A stretch of DNA of 64,000 bases from Halichoerus grypus (GCF_964656455.1 NC_135715.1:145693935-145757934), one strand, 5' to 3'. Positions 11,431 through 24,457 are shown, counted from the stretch's first letter. Translations and numbers: made by a program. The notes: generated from the sequence alone by a model not told the origin.

Positions 11431-13483
11431 CTAAATTAGACACCCAACCGTAAAATTGTAAACTCACTGACTGGTATGCTCTGGGATCCTAGGCTGCCTA
11501 ATCTCCAAACATTTGAGGATTATCTAATCATCTTTACGTTATTTCTAGTTTTCTGTTGTAATTAGTTTAAATCCATTGAGTGAATTAAGTCTGAATTATG
11601 CAAATTCTTTGAAATGAAAATATGTGTATTCTGCAATTCTTTTTATGACAACTATCTACATACACACACTTAAAAACATACATTTGTCTATTTAATTAAC
11701 TCAAGTTGGCTGATTATGTTCTTCAAATCTATATCCTTATTTATTTTCCTACTATTTCAAACAGTGAACAATTTGTATTAAGAACTTCAACTATGGCTGT
11801 GTGTCTATTTCTCTTCTTAGTCTTGTCAATTTTTATTTTATTTTTTATATTTTGAAGCTATGTTAGTAGGTACATCAAATTTTACTGGTACCTAAATAAA
11901 TATTGTCCAGTTCAACCACTACACACCAGGGGGCCAGGATTGTATTGCATTAATTTAATTAAAAGACTATATCACATCATAGTTTAGGTTACCCTACTCT
12001 GATGTCCAAGATGCATTCAATTTTGCCACTAACAAACAGAGGAATAAAAGAGGAATTTAACGTGTATTGTCACTTCTGTGCCTTCTGAAATTTTCAATAT
12101 AGTGCTATTCTCTGTCATTCCCTGAGGGATATTGCACTGTTTATTGGTATATTATTTGGAAGAGAGGAGAAACTCAATTTTCTTCCACTTTGCTCTTCTT
12201 ACCGTAATAGCTTTTTCTCCACATGTCAAATAGTCAATGTAAAGATTCAATTTCTTGTGATAGCTCTCCTAACTATACATTCAGAAATTAGGGAAATATC
12301 TTGTTCCCATTGTCTGCCCAGGTCATCTGAAACCCAATCCTACTTCAAGGCTGAAAACAGTGAGGTGTAGGGATGTGGAGTGCAAGAACAAATTGGCTTT
12401 TCCTTTTAAAATAACTATTTTATGTGAGTGGGATAAACCATCACTGTGTCATTTAGTGGAAGATTTGCTGCTTTCACAGAAGGGAGGAGGAGCTATCTTC
12501 CAGCAAGTACACATCCCCTGAAACCTATACTTTCTTGATAAATACACCAAACTGTATATAAGAGACATAAAACTGTGAATTTAACCATGATAGTGCTAAA
12601 TATCTGTGAATGGAGAAGTATTAGAGATACTCTCAGATTTGGGAGACTTTGCTCTTGCTCAAGCCTGAGGCTCCTTAAGTCAGACCTGATATTATTTACT
12701 CTTTTATTCTTAGTGCTTAACATAGAATAAGACATAGAATAGTAAATATTTATGAAAATAATGAATGAATGTTATAGCTCAACTGTTTTCATCAGACACC
12801 ATTTTATTTATTTTTTAACAAATATAGCATGGCTTCCAAGGGAAAATGAGTTTCAAGTTCTAAACAAAAGATTTTAAAATAGACATTTAAATACAAGCAA
12901 TGAAAAAGTTGGGAAGAAATTAATAATTAAGACTTTGAGGGTTTTAATTAAATAGGAACTAAATAATTGATGAGTACAACAGATTTCCCATCTAGAAAAT
13001 GTATTTTGATTTTCTAAACATATTTCAGCTATTTTTAAAGTACAGATCAGACATACATTATTATAAGTTAAATTTTTTTATATTTATTATATCTAGACAT
13101 CACAATACACATTATTAATTTTAGATTTTGCACAAGAGATCTTTTAATGGAATTAAGATATATTAGAATAAGTTTATGAGGTGATTTGTATACAACGTCC
13201 TAGACACATTAGAATATAAGTTGTGGCTAGGAGTTTCTTTTGTTCCTATCTAAAACTGTCCTTAAGCCCTAGCTTTAAAACAATATGTCTGAAGCTCTTG
13301 GCAAACTATTTTTGTCAGAGAGATATCAGGAAAAAAATTCTTCTAGCAAGATGAAAATCACTAGATAAGAAATACTTGCTCCTAAAAAATGCTTTATTTT
13401 CTTTGGCTCATACATAAGTTGAAGGCCATACCAGAATTGTTTTGGATGGAATACTTCCATACATTAGCTGTGGCAAGGACAAT
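11431..13483. other. Unassigned AT-rich intergenic DNA
   Basis: I see no exon, RNA gene or clear repeat family in this stretch. Confidence 0.5.
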
Positions 13484-13866
13484 ATTTTTATTTTATTTTA
13501 TTTTATTTATTTATTTTTATTATGTTATGTTAATCACCACACATTACATCATTAGTTTTTGATGTAGTGTTCCATGATTCATTGTTTTCGTATAACACCC
13601 AGTGCTCCATGCAGTACGTGCCCTCTTTAATACCCATCACCAGGCTAACCCATCCCCCCACCCCCCTCCCCTCTGGAACCCTCAGTTTGTTTCTCAGAGT
13701 CCATAGTCTCTCATGGTTCATCTCCCCCTCTGATTTCCCCCCTTCATTTTTCCCTTCCTGCTATCTTCTTCTTCTTCTTCTTTTTTTTTTTTTTTAAACA
13801 TACAATGTATTATTTATTTCAGAGGTACAGGTCTGTGATTCAACAGTCTTACACAATTGACAGTGT
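13484..13866 (-). mobile_element. L1 3' UTR fragment, antisense
   Basis: The T-rich tail (13,484-13,525) is followed by the L1 3' UTR block TTAATCACCACACATTACAT ... GTTTTTGATGTAGTGTTCC ... GCAGTACGTGCCCTCTTTAA ... ACAGTCTTACACAATTG. It belongs to the same subfamily as the L1 at 39,628 and differs from the L1 at 545. I could not find a convincing target-site duplication. Confidence 0.88.
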
Positions 13867-14724
13867 GATTCTCCATACAGATAAAATAGATATTACCTTC
13901 ATTCCCTATAGCCAGAACCTTTACACTTAATTTGTTTACTTCAAATTTTGGTTCAGAGTACATTTTAAGGTGTTACTAATTTTTATTTTTCTGGGAAGAA
14001 ATTTTTAAATTCTAGAAAATCAAGTATACCTAGAATTGTTGTACATGCATCTGTAAATCAGGTGATCAATGAACCAACTCAGAAGGCAGGAATTTAAAGG
14101 TTGAACTTTGTTCAAAGATCTGTAACAATACACTAAAACTTGATTTTCTAATGTTTCTAGAACTTTAATGGCATACTTTTTAGATTCTACGAAATTTATA
14201 CTACTTTTTTTCTTGTTGACAAAAGTATTCTGAATTCACATTAATTTATTACCTATATAATAGATTCATAAAACATTATAAAAATCTAATGCTACTAAAG
14301 GAACTGTAGAATTAATCTTATTCAGTGGTCTTATTTTCAAGACTTGACAAAATATTGTCTGGCAGGGCCAAGGATTAAACTATGGTTTCTTGATTTTAGG
14401 AGTCATGGTTGGATTCTTCAGACATCAACTTAAAGGTCACATAACTTAGAAATTATTCCCTGATTCCACAAACTACACTAAGTGCTACAGCTGTGTGATC
14501 TTCATGTACCCATGCATCCATTAGTCTCAGTCATTGCATAATTATCCATCCTTATTACAAGTTTATAAACTTATAGAGCTGAAACTATGGCTACTTTATA
14601 CTTATATGTCTTATCCCCAGTGTTATAAACCCACTCACAAATCAGAAGTTAGGTAAATATTTTGAAAATAAATATAATAAAGAGGCAATGTTGAAAGTCC
14701 TATTTACAAAGTCTGATCTATAAT
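13867..14724. other. Unassigned AT-rich intergenic DNA
   Basis: No feature recognised. Confidence 0.5.
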
Positions 14725-15095
14725 CACTAAAAAATGTTAAACAACTCAAATGTCCGTCAACTGAAGAATGTTTAAACAAACTGTGGTATTTCCATGCAAT
14801 GGAAACTACTTTACAATAAAAGCAAAACAACAAACATACACAATATGAATGAACCACAAATGCATTATTGTAAGTAAAAGAATCCAGATATAAAAGGTGA
14901 TGTATTGTATGATGTCATTTATAATATTTCTTGGAAAGGCAAAATTATAAGAACAGAAAACAGATCAATGGTTTTTAAAATGCTGGTTGTGAGGGTGATG
15001 GGTGACTAAGAAAGGGCAAGAGAAATTTTGGATGTGGTAATTTCATATCTTGATGGTCATGGTGATTACACTACTTTATTCATTTGCCATTTATA
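14725..15095 (+). mobile_element. Old L1 3'-end relic, sense
   Basis: Diverged ORF2 end and 3' UTR of an ancient L1: CTCAAATGTCCGTCAACTGAAGAATG, then AACTGTGGTATTTCCATGCAATGGA, GAACCACAAATGCATTATTG, TGATGTCATTTATAATATTTC and GATGTGGTAATTTCATATCTTGATGG, each in the expected order. The reading frame has decayed. Confidence 0.75.
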
Positions 15096-15109
15096 TTTTT
15101 TGTTTTGAT

Positions 15110-15508
15110 AGTATATCATTCAGTGCTCAGCAAGAAAAGAGAATCAGAAGGAGATGTCTATTAAGAGATTTATTTTATGAAACTGGCTCGAGCAATTGTG
15201 GGTCTGGCTACACAAGTTAAAAATCCAGAAAGCAGGCCATCGGGAAGGGTAGGCTAGAGCACTCATGAGCTGAAGTTGCTGTCTGCAAGCAGAATGTATT
15301 CGTCAGGGAAGCCTCAGACCTGCTCTTAAAGCTTTTTAACTGAATCAGGCCCACCAGATATCCTAAAATAATCTCCTTTAGTTAAAAGTCAACTGATTAT
15401 GGGCTCTAATCACATTGACAAAAATACCTTCCCATCAACACCTACTTCAGTGTTTGAAAAGCTGAAAATTATAGACTAGCCAAGTTGACATCAAAAGACT
15501 ATCATAGC
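15110..15508 (-). mobile_element. ERVL-type LTR relic (MLT2-like, tentative)
   Basis: Ordered matches to a remembered LTR family: AAGAGAATCAGAAGG, AAGAGATTTATTTTATGAAACTGGCTC, GCAGGCC, CTTTAGTTAAAAGTCAACTGATT, CTAATCACATTGAC and TAGCCAAGTTGACAT. The same family lies in the opposite orientation at 57,755-58,195. The family name is from memory and uncertain; being an interspersed repeat is much surer. No coding capacity. Confidence 0.55.
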
Positions 15509-17353
15509 TTTAGCACTCCTTTGAAATCAATATGATTAAAATGATAGTCATGTCTTTGGGGGGTGGGGGAACCCTCATTTCTTATATGAGATTCTTTTCT
15601 GGTCTTAGGAAAGAATTCCAAAATTGTATTTTTCCCCAGTTCTAATCCATCATGTTTAGATTCCTTTCATACATTATTGCTAGGTGTCTCCCAAAACCAT
15701 TTAAGCTCAAATAATAACCCTTTATATTAATTTATTATCTGCTAAACATTGACCTAATTTGTTATAAGATTCTTCTATCATTATGTCTATTATAGCCTTA
15801 GAGAAAGTCCCCAGTATCTATAAAATGCAGAAGAAACAGATTAACAATTGTTTATGTGTATCATTGGTACTTACATGTAAAATTCAGTAGGTAATTTTTT
15901 TATTTTAAAACAATATCAGTATTTATGATTTCTAAAAAATGCAAAAGAGCTCTAATCTCTTTTTACAAAGGGTTTGTGCTAGAAATTTACTTCTTCTAGA
16001 ACTCCATTTCAGAGATGCTTTTTCTAATCTTAGGACTGCCACACCAATTAGTTTATGAAAATCTACAACTACTCCTAAATATATCTAAAATAATAAAGAA
16101 AACTGGTCACTCTTCAAGAGGAATGTATCTTGTGTACAAATAGTTGTGTAATTTTTAACAGCATGACTGTCAGTATTCTAGAATGTTTGAAGGGACTGTT
16201 CTTTAGAACTAACAATGATTTTATTATACTTTTTAAAGGTAACATAAAAGTTAAATGAAAAAAGAAATACAAAATTAAATAAACTATTAAACATATGCAG
16301 GTTTATAAAAGCCAACATAATTCCTAATTTATTTGAAGGCATGGATATGAAGATACTGACAGAATACTCCATTCCTAGATTTCATCAGTAATAAGGAGCA
16401 AGAAATAACTAAAAGAAATATGAATCACATATCTCTTTTATCAAATGGAAAAAGTTCAATAATTGAGTCTTTTTGAAAAGCACCACAATACCAGGAAAAG
16501 AGTGTCATGTTCTTGTTTCTGTCATTCAACTCTTTGCCTTTGTTCCTCAGTAGATAAAATTGAAGAAAGTTTTTACTTTTTTTGTAGAAAGCGAAAAGTT
16601 CAAGGACTTCTGTTCTCAACCAGGGTGGAAATATGTTTCCATAACAGGGCAAATGAGGAGCATCTCAATTGGGGTGTCACTGGGTGTAGCATTTTATGCC
16701 TCTTTTGAGTTGCACTGGGACAAAAAAATAAATTGAAAATTGAAAAATAAAAAAAATATATATCATTTTGCCATTTTAAGACTATAATGAATTGGAACTG
16801 TTAAGCAAAATATTTGAAAAAAAAACTTTCAACAGGAATAACTGGCAAAAAGGAAAGGGTGATGTAGATGCATGCTTTTGCTTTGTAAAATCATAATTCT
16901 AAGGTAATTTTATATGCCCCACACTCTTATACAGTACAAATGATAGTGCAACTTTTGGGAGAGGGAAGGAGAGGGTAGTTGGAAGCATTTAAGAAACTTC
17001 TCTGAAAAATAATCTCTCAAGAACTTTACTATTTTAATTTCATAGACTAATAACTCCATAAAATGCTCATTAAAGTGCCCTTAATAACAAAGGAGAGTAG
17101 TGTATACAGAGGATCTAGGGGGCACATCTCAAAGCAAATGATTTACCGAGGCTCGTGTCCTATTTTTATGTTTACATTTATTTTTGTATTCCTCTAGTAT
17201 GTACTATTCATCACACTTTACTGTAGAGATTTCACTAAACCTTCCAGCAAAACTGATATCCAAGGAAGATTAGAAAAAAAAAGTTTTGTGAGCAGTGTCT
17301 TTTCATATCTCTGGAGGTATTCATGGTCTTATTAGGAAAAAAAAAGTTTTGTG
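15509..17353. other. Unassigned AT-rich intergenic DNA
   Basis: No gene recognised. The overlapping open frames near 16,425-16,708 on both strands have no domain and no splice context. A 19-base A-run plus AGTTTTGTGAG motif occurs twice (about 17,273 and 17,336). Confidence 0.5.
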
Positions 17354-17366
17354 AGTTTTTAATTTT

Positions 17367-17533
17367 TTTAAAGATTTTATTTATTTGACAAAGAGAGAGA
17401 GAGCAGCAGAGGGAGAAGGAGAAGCAGGCTCCCTGCTGAGCAGGGATCCCGATGTGGGACTTGATCCCAGGACTCTGGGATCCTGACCTGAGCTGAAGGC
17501 AGATGCTTAACCGACCGAGCCACCCAGGCCCCC
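17367..17533 (-). mobile_element. Can-SINE, antisense
   Basis: Tail AAAGATTTTATTTATTTGAC at the left, tRNA-like head as CTGAGCCACCCAGG-type sequence at the right. Imperfect flanking repeats (AGTTTTTAATTTTTT against AGTTGCTTAATTTTT) suggest an older insertion. Confidence 0.92.
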
Positions 17534-18940
17534 AGTTGCTTAATTTTTCATATGTGTTTTTTGTGCAGGTAAAAGAGGTAAAAGTTTTTACATAAAATTG
17601 TATGTTTCATTAGAGTACATGCTTTTGATGAATAGACTTCAGAAATCCTCATTGTTCCAGAATAGTATTATCTAAAAATGTGGTAAAAGACTTTAAAACT
17701 CAATGAAAATAAGTACCATGACCCCTGCTCCTGTCCCTCTAAACATTGCTGCCATGCCCCAGCTCACCCCCACCCACACCATACACATACCTTAGCCACG
17801 CCGGTAAAATGGTATTGAATCTTAAAAATACATTACAGATATTTTGCTTCGATTCCAGTATGTAAAGAGTGTGGAACTTGACGCATCAATCTTTACAACA
17901 AGGTTAAGCTAAAACAAACAGAACAAAACAAAGCAAAACAAAACTTGACTTTTCTTGGACCCATCAGAGAAATGAAGTTGCAGAGCAAATCCTCACCCTG
18001 AAAATTAGAGGGAGATGCATTCAGAAGTTCGCAGCTGAGATCTGCTTACCTGGGGAAAAAGCCATTTGAACCATAAACTGTCAGGAACACTTAAATGGTA
18101 ACTGTCACAAATGGTTGGAGTGTGACAGAGTGGTCTAGTTTAATAGTGAAGAACTCCTGGGGGCCTACAGTTTTAGTTGGGCCCTCATACTTTTTGTGGG
18201 CCTTATCCCCAGCAACCCCATCAGTTTCTCATGATGAAGATCTGAGAAAGATATCCTTGTGGAACTTGTATAGGAAGAAAACAGACTAATAATTGTGAAA
18301 TACACCCGGGCTTTCTCTATAACAAAAACCCACACTCTAAGGGAAAATAATTTGCTTGAGCCTTGTGCCAGCTGGAGAAGGGCATGTCTCCCATTCCAGT
18401 CCCCTTTACACTTCTAATATCACAGAAGATGGCAGGCAATAATCAACGAGGGAAGAGTTTCAAGAAAAATAGATTAGGAACACTGTAGCCTAGTAACAGA
18501 GTAGAGGGAAAGAGAAAAAACCTCTATCACTTGAAAAATATGTATAAAGGTCAGATTCCTGAAACACAGGTCCACTAAAAGATAGAGATTTAATTGAAAA
18601 ATTAAAGAAGTTTTTTCCTCATGCACACCTTCCCACCACACCAACAGTGAATGCCCCAGCATAAGAACAAGAGATTATAGCTGAAAGAGCTTCCAGATAC
18701 AGACTCTCTCTGAGGAAGTGTACTTAGGGAACCCTAAAATAGGGAGGGGAGATAAAACCAAGGGCACCAGAGGAAGAGTGTCCTCATAGGTACCTACAGC
18801 TACAGCAAACATTAAACACAGCCCAACTTTTACTCATATTAACATAAGTGCTCAACTAAAGGCCAATTTACCTCAATTACTATTACCTAATATTATTGAT
18901 TACTGGACATTACAACATGTCTGGATTTCAACAAAATTAC
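17534..18940. other. Unassigned intergenic DNA
   Basis: Somewhat less AT-rich than its surroundings. The open frames at 18,095-18,289 and 18,474-18,662 show no recognisable domain. No repeat family is clear. Confidence 0.5.
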
Positions 18941-18958
18941 AAGACATGTCAAAAAGGC

Positions 18959-19157
18959 GGGGTGCCTGGGTGGCTCAGTCGTTAAGCGTCTGCCTCCAGC
19001 TCGGGTCATGATCCCAGGGTCCTAGGATCGAGCCCCGCATGGGGCTCCCTGCTCAGCGGGAAGCCTGCTTCTCCCTCTCCCACTCCCCCTGCTTGTGTTC
19101 CCTCTCTCGCTGTGTCTCTCTCTGTCAAATAAATAAATAAAATCTTTAAAAAAAAAA
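18959..19157 (+). mobile_element. Can-SINE with perfect 18-bp target duplication
   Basis: Head GGGTGCCTGGGTGGCTCAG, tail AATAAATAAATAAAATCTTT plus an uninterrupted A-run. The direct repeat AAGACATGTCAAAAAGGC is identical at 18,941-18,958 and 19,158-19,175, which points to a recent insertion. Confidence 0.96.
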
Positions 19158-19383
19158 AAGACATGTCAAAAAGGCAAGAAATAAAACACATTCTGAAGAA
19201 ATAAAGCAATAATTAGAAACAGACTCAAATATGACAGATATTGGAATTATCATATGGGAATTTAAAATAACTATGATATCACCACACCAAAAAATGGTAA
19301 ATATGTGAGGTGATGGGTGTGTTAATTAGCTTGGTTTAGCTTGGTGTTAATAGCTAAATAACAAGGTAATTATTATTATATAC

Positions 19384-19385
<2 letters not shown>

Positions 19386-19429
<44 letters not shown>
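19386..19429. repeat. (TA)n microsatellite
   Basis: About 22 uninterrupted TA units, followed by a short TATG/TGTA-rich degenerate stretch. Length is likely to vary between individuals and to be hard to assemble. Confidence 0.95.
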
Positions 19430-19430
<1 letters not shown>

Positions 19431-20319
19431 TATGTGTATATATACACCTATAATAAACATAGAGGTATATCAAATCATCATGTTATACATATTGATTATA
19501 TTACTTTTTATCAAATATACTTCAAAAAAGCTAGGAAAAATTAAATAAAATAAGTGTGACAAATATGTTAAGGGCTCTGGTGGAAAAACTGACCACATGC
19601 AAGATGAGCAATGTAAGTAGGAAGATGGAAACAAACAAACAAAATATATCAAGAGGAAATGAAATACTAGAAATGAAAAAAACTAACAGAAATGAAGAAT
19701 GTCTTTGATGGGCTCATCAGTAGACTGAATACAGCTGACAAAATAAACAATGAACTTGGAGATAGGTCAATAAAAATTTCCCAAACTAAAATGCATATAG
19801 AAAAAAGAATGAAAAAAATATGTAGAACATCCAAGAACTGTAGGATAGTTATATCAAAAGATACAATTTACATGTAATTAGGATACCAGAAAGAGAGCAA
19901 GGAGAGAACAGAGCATAAAAAATATTTGAAGTAATAATGACTGAGAACTTTACAAAATTAATGATGGACACCAAACCAAATCCCTGGTGCATGGATCTCC
20001 GAGAACATAACCAAGTAAAATAAATAACAATAAACAGACTTAGGCATATTATATGCAAACTCCAGTAAACCAATGACAAAAGAAAAATTTTTTTGAAAGA
20101 AGTATGTGGGCAGACTTATTTATAGAGGTACAAGGGTAAGCATTATAATGGAATTCTCACAAGATATTAGGCAAGCAAGGAGAAAATGAAGTGAAAGAAG
20201 ACCACTGCTCTAGAATTCTATACAAAGTAAAATTATCCTTCAAAGTGAGAGTAATAAAAACTTTCTGAGACATACAAAACCTATGGGAATTCATTGCCAG
20301 CAGACCTTTCCTTCAAGGA

Positions 20320-20529
20320 AATTATGCCTTTAGTCTTAGAGAATAAATTTACTTCCAAAATTATTTAGGTAAATACTTATTTCTCTACGTGATTTAGTGA
20401 GGAATTTTCATACAATTATAATACAAATATATTCCTTTGCTACATCAGACATTCCATCCTGGCACTTCTAACCTCCTAAATGATGTATAAATTTCATACC
20501 CTAAGGTTCATTCTGTGCTATAAAATTTA
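20320..20529 (-). repeat. Arm 1 of a 210-bp inverted repeat
   Basis: The reverse complement of 22,006-22,215 with about 7 mismatches in 210 positions (about 97% identity by eye). It splits the ORF1-side L1 sequence: AAGGAAAT lies before it and AGCTTTCAGGCAGAAG after it, which are close together in old L1 elements. This suggests arm 1 is the inserted copy and arm 2, embedded in continuous L1 3' UTR, the source. Confidence 0.92.
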
Positions 20530-20864
20530 AGCTTTCAGGCAGAAGAAATATGGCATAGATCAGAAACATGGATCTATATAAAGAAAGGAAAAGTTTTACC
20601 ACTGGAGTCATAATTACTGGAAAAAACTTAGAAAGAAATATCTGTAGTATAATGAGAAAAGATAAAATGCAATCATACAAATGCTATATAAAACCAGAGA
20701 AGGCAGGGAAAGAAGAAAAAAATAAAAAAGGAATAAATATGACAAAGGAAAAACACTAACAAGAATGTTAGATATTAACCCAAGTATAAAATATAATTTT
20801 AAATACAAATGATCTAAATAGGTCAATTTAAAAACAAATCGTCAGTGTATTAAAAAAAAGAATA

Positions 20865-21075
20865 GGGCGCCTGGGTGGCTCAGTTGGTTAAGCAACTGCC
20901 TTCGGCTCAGGTCATGATCCTGGAGTCCCTGGATCGAGTCCTGCATCGGACTCCCTGTTCGGCAGGGAGTCTGCTTCTCCCTCTGACCATAACCCCTCTC
21001 ATGTGCTCTCTCTCAGTCTCTCTCTCTCTCAAATAAATAAATAAAATCTTTAAAAAAATAAAAAAAATAAAAAAA
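20865..21075 (+). mobile_element. Can-SINE
   Basis: Head GGGCGCCTGGGTGGCTCAG, complete CT-rich centre, tail AATAAATAAATAAAATCTTT and a long A-rich end. Short direct repeats AAGAATA (before) and AAGAATA (about 21,077) probably mark the insertion site. It sits between the two arms of the inverted repeat. Confidence 0.93.
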
Positions 21076-21182
21076 CAAGAATACACTTAAAGTGTATATG
21101 ATATATATGCTTTATATATATCAGAGAAGTTGAAAGTAAATAGGTAGAGAAAGATAAAACATGACAATAAACTCAAAGTAAA

Positions 21183-21255
21183 ATATATATATAAATATAT
21201 ATATATAAATATATATATATAAAATATATATATATAAAATATATATATATATAAA
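21183..21255. repeat. AT-rich near-palindromic repeat
   Basis: TATATATATA blocks separated by AAA form a 73-bp stretch with almost no G or C. Nearly every block is self-complementary, so hairpin or cruciform extrusion is plausible. It lies in the spacer of the 210-bp inverted repeat. Confidence 0.9.
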
Positions 21256-22005
21256 AGACAAGGCAGACTTCAGAATGAGAAATATCATTATGGATGAAAA
21301 AGGGCATTACATAATGATAAAGAAATCTATTATCCAAAAAGACAAACAACCCTAAACATATATACGACTAACATCACAGTGTCAAATTATGTGAGGCAAA
21401 CTGATAGAACTGAAAGGAGAGATAAACAAATCTACTCTTATAGTTGGGAGATTTCAAAACCCTTTCTTTAGTAATTGATAGATCAAGCCGACAGAAAATC
21501 AGTAAGGATATAGAAGACTGAAACAACACTATCAATCAACTTGAATTAATTGACATTTATGGAATAGTCTTAGCTATTTGTCCAGTTGATTTGAAGATGT
21601 ATGTCTACACAAAGACCTGCATAAGAATGTTTATAACAGCCTTATTCATAATTGCCCAAACCCAGAAGCAACTAAGATGTCTTTCTGTGGGTATATGGAT
21701 AAACAAATTGTGATACATCCATACAACAGAATATTATTCAATGATAACAGAGCCATGCAAAGACATGAATGAATTTCAAATGCATATTGTTAAGTGAAAA
21801 AAGCCAGTCTGAAAAGAGTAAGTACTCTATCATTCAATTTATCTGACATTTTGGAAGAGGTAAAACTATAGAGACAATAAACAGATTAATTGTTTCCAGG
21901 GGCTTGGGAAGGAGGATTTGACTAGGTTAAGCACAGGGGATTTTTTTAAGAGAGTGAAATAATTCTGTATGATACTAATGTTGGATATAAGACAGTATTT
22001 GTCTC

Positions 22006-22215
22006 TAAATTGTATAGCACAGAGTGAACCTTAAGGTATGAAATTTATACATCATTTAGGAGGTTAGAAATGCCAGGATGGAATGTCTGATGTGACAAAG
22101 GAATATATTTGTATTATAATTGTATGAAAATTCCTCACTAAATCACGTAGAGAAATAAGTATTTACCTAAGTAATTTTGGAAGTAAATTTATTCTCTAAG
22201 ACTAAAGGCATAATT
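22006..22215 (+). repeat. Arm 2 of a 210-bp inverted repeat
   Basis: Partner of 20,320-20,529, 1,476 bp away. Its first bases (TAAATTGTATAGCACAGAG then TGAACC) are part of the L1 3' UTR and continue smoothly on both sides, so this looks like the original locus of the sequence. Confidence 0.9.
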
Positions 22216-22869
22216 AACTGTACATAAACACTATGTTCTAGTTGATATACTTCTTTCCCATTGGAGTAAATGTTAACTCTGAAACAATTATAGATATATA
22301 TTGGAATTGAACAACTAAGTAAATGGATAGCAAATGGTAAGGACCAAGTTTCTTGTTGAAGTGGGAGGATATAAATAAGCAAGGGATTCCATGTATCAAT
22401 GGATTAGAATTGGAGACATCAATATAAACTCATGTTTAGTTTAATATAGATACTGATGGTTACTATAGAATTATTCATAGATATTTGCATATACGTGGCT
22501 TAGTATACACACCTATATTTCCTTGCTCTGTCAGCTGAGAGAGCCTAGTAGCAATGTCATCCCAATAACAATGAGCACACCTAGTATACAGATCTTGCTT
22601 TCTAATACCATCCTCCAATAAAAGGAACCAGAAATCTTGGGGTAATGGCTGATTTGAGGGTTGTAATAGTAAGTATACAAGATAAACTTGGAACATTCAG
22701 GGTGCCAGAAAGCAAGTAAGGGCTCAAAAAGTCCCAAACAAAACTCACAATGATGGAAGTATGTCAAAGGGACACAGGAGCTAACTGAAAGAGTTTCTGG
22801 GAGCCAATTTGCACAACAATATATGAAGTAGTATTGAATTATAACCAAAGTATAAAATAAATAACCATG

Positions 22870-22936
22870 AGTCCATACTTATATAAATAATAAATAAATA
22901 AATAAATAATAAATAAATAAATAAATAAATAAATGG
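22870..22936. repeat. (TAAA)n microsatellite
   Basis: AAATAAATAAATAA units with occasional short ATAATAA breaks. It is not preceded by a SINE head, so it is an independent simple repeat or an expanded A-rich patch inside L1 3' UTR. Confidence 0.9.
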
Positions 22937-24409
22937 AAGAATAGATAAATCTCCCATGCCAAAGAATTCCAAATAATTCGTGTGCATACTTCCCACTCAA
23001 GGAGAGAGAACATAATCCCCAGTCCTTAAGTGTGGGCCTCTTATAGTGATTTCCTACAGAAGAGCACAGTATGAAAAGGAATAAGACTAACTTTACAGTA
23101 GAGAAACCTGAGCCACACTACCTTAACCAGGTGTTCAAGGTCAATATTAACAGTGACAACTCATGTTGATAGCATATACCCTTGATCAAATGTAATGAGA
23201 ATGAGGATTTTCCACTGTGGTCTTCCTCTCTTAAACCCATAATCCCAGTCTAATTATAAGAAACACATCAGACAAATCACAATTGAGAACATCCTACCAA
23301 ATACCTGACCCGAATAAGATATCAACACAGCTAAGAGAAGGGTAGGCAGATATGATAACTAAATGTAATATGGTATTTGGACAGGGTCCTGGAATAGTAA
23401 AAGGACACAGGTAAAAATTAAGGAACTCTGGATAAAGTATGGATTTTATTGAATAATGTGTCAATATTTGTTCATTAATTGTGACACAAAGACCACATAC
23501 TGTCAGATATTAATAATAATAGCAATAATAAAAGAAGCTGGGTACACAGTGGATGGGAACTCTATAGTATCTTTGCAATTTTTCTGTAAATTAAAATTTA
23601 TTCTAAAATTAGAAAGCTTATTTTTAAAAAGATAACAGTTTCCTGTTTGCTTGTGAAGCCCTTTAGTTGTTGTTGTTGTTGTTGTTTTTCTCTCTCTCTC
23701 AAAATTAGAGATTAGCAAGTTTGAGGAGAACAGAGGAATCAACATACCCGTTTTGAATTGACAGTGGACTTAAGGGAGCAACATAACAAGAAAAGATACA
23801 TCTAGCACCAAATATATATTTCTCATCCTTCTGCCAAACTGTGTACATCTTACAGAGCAGCTCACAATTAGGTCTTGAACAAACAGCCCTAAGTTGTCAT
23901 TGTAATAGAGCATACTAATTGATATTCATAATGACAACTCTAAATTTATTAACATACCAAATTTTATTAGAATACTCTGTTTACTAAGTCAGTGGAGTAT
24001 GTAATATATTTAAAATTAATGACTTTTTAAAATTTTAAGGGTATTGAAAATTCACTTAACTAGAACACTTAAATCCCTAATGATAGTAGGTAAATTATTT
24101 CCTAACTATATATCCTGAATTCCACAACAGCAATTAGATTGTATATAAATGATGTTTCCATTAGCAAATCTCCTAGGGATGAAGTTGCATTATATGAAAG
24201 TATATTCTCATTTGACCTTTTGATGCAATATATTGTTTGATTCTTTTTTTAAAAACTTTGATTCTTAATATTAAGCTGTCTTGTATTTCTGGGTTAATAA
24301 ATGAACTACGATGTTCTTGCATAAATTAAAATGGTTTTCTATTGCCATTTTGCATGAATACTTTGTCTTTATACGGAAATATTATGTTAAAATGTTTTCT
24401 CCTTCAAGA

Positions 24410-24457
24410 AAACAGTAACTTCTGAGAGTTTATAAACAGTAACTTCTGAGAGTTTAT
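24410..24457. repeat. 24-bp perfect tandem duplication
   Basis: The unit starting AAACAGTAACTTCTGAGAG occurs at 24,410-24,433 and again at 24,434-24,457 with no difference, so it is a young slippage or repair duplication. Confidence 0.92.

Larger units (their letters stand above)
19680..23625 (+). mobile_element. Decayed L1M-type LINE composite, sense
   Basis: Old L1 sequence in order along the + strand: an ORF1-side region (about 19,690-20,320 and 20,530-20,800, e.g. AAAATATTTGAAGTAATAATGACTGAGAAC, CAGCAGACCTTTCCTTCAAG), part of the ORF2 endonuclease region (about 21,255-21,585: AGGGCATTACATAATGATAAAG, AAACTGATAGAACTGAAAGG), then a jump to the ORF2 end and a long 3' UTR (21,595-23,625) ending TTTTTCTGTAAATTAAAATTTATTCTAAAAT. 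The middle of ORF2 is missing. A Can-SINE, TA repeats and an inverted 210-bp copy interrupt it. All frames are broken. It may be more than one element; boundaries are approximate. Confidence 0.7.

Noticed and set aside
17272..17355. Pair of AAAAAAAAAGTTTTGTGAG direct repeats as a target-site duplication
   Set aside because: The 44 bp between them contain no mobile element, and A-runs make such matches likely; the SINE nearby begins after the second copy.
22870..22936. CRISPR-like regular repeat
   Set aside because: It is a simple (TAAA)n microsatellite without spacers in a mammalian genome.
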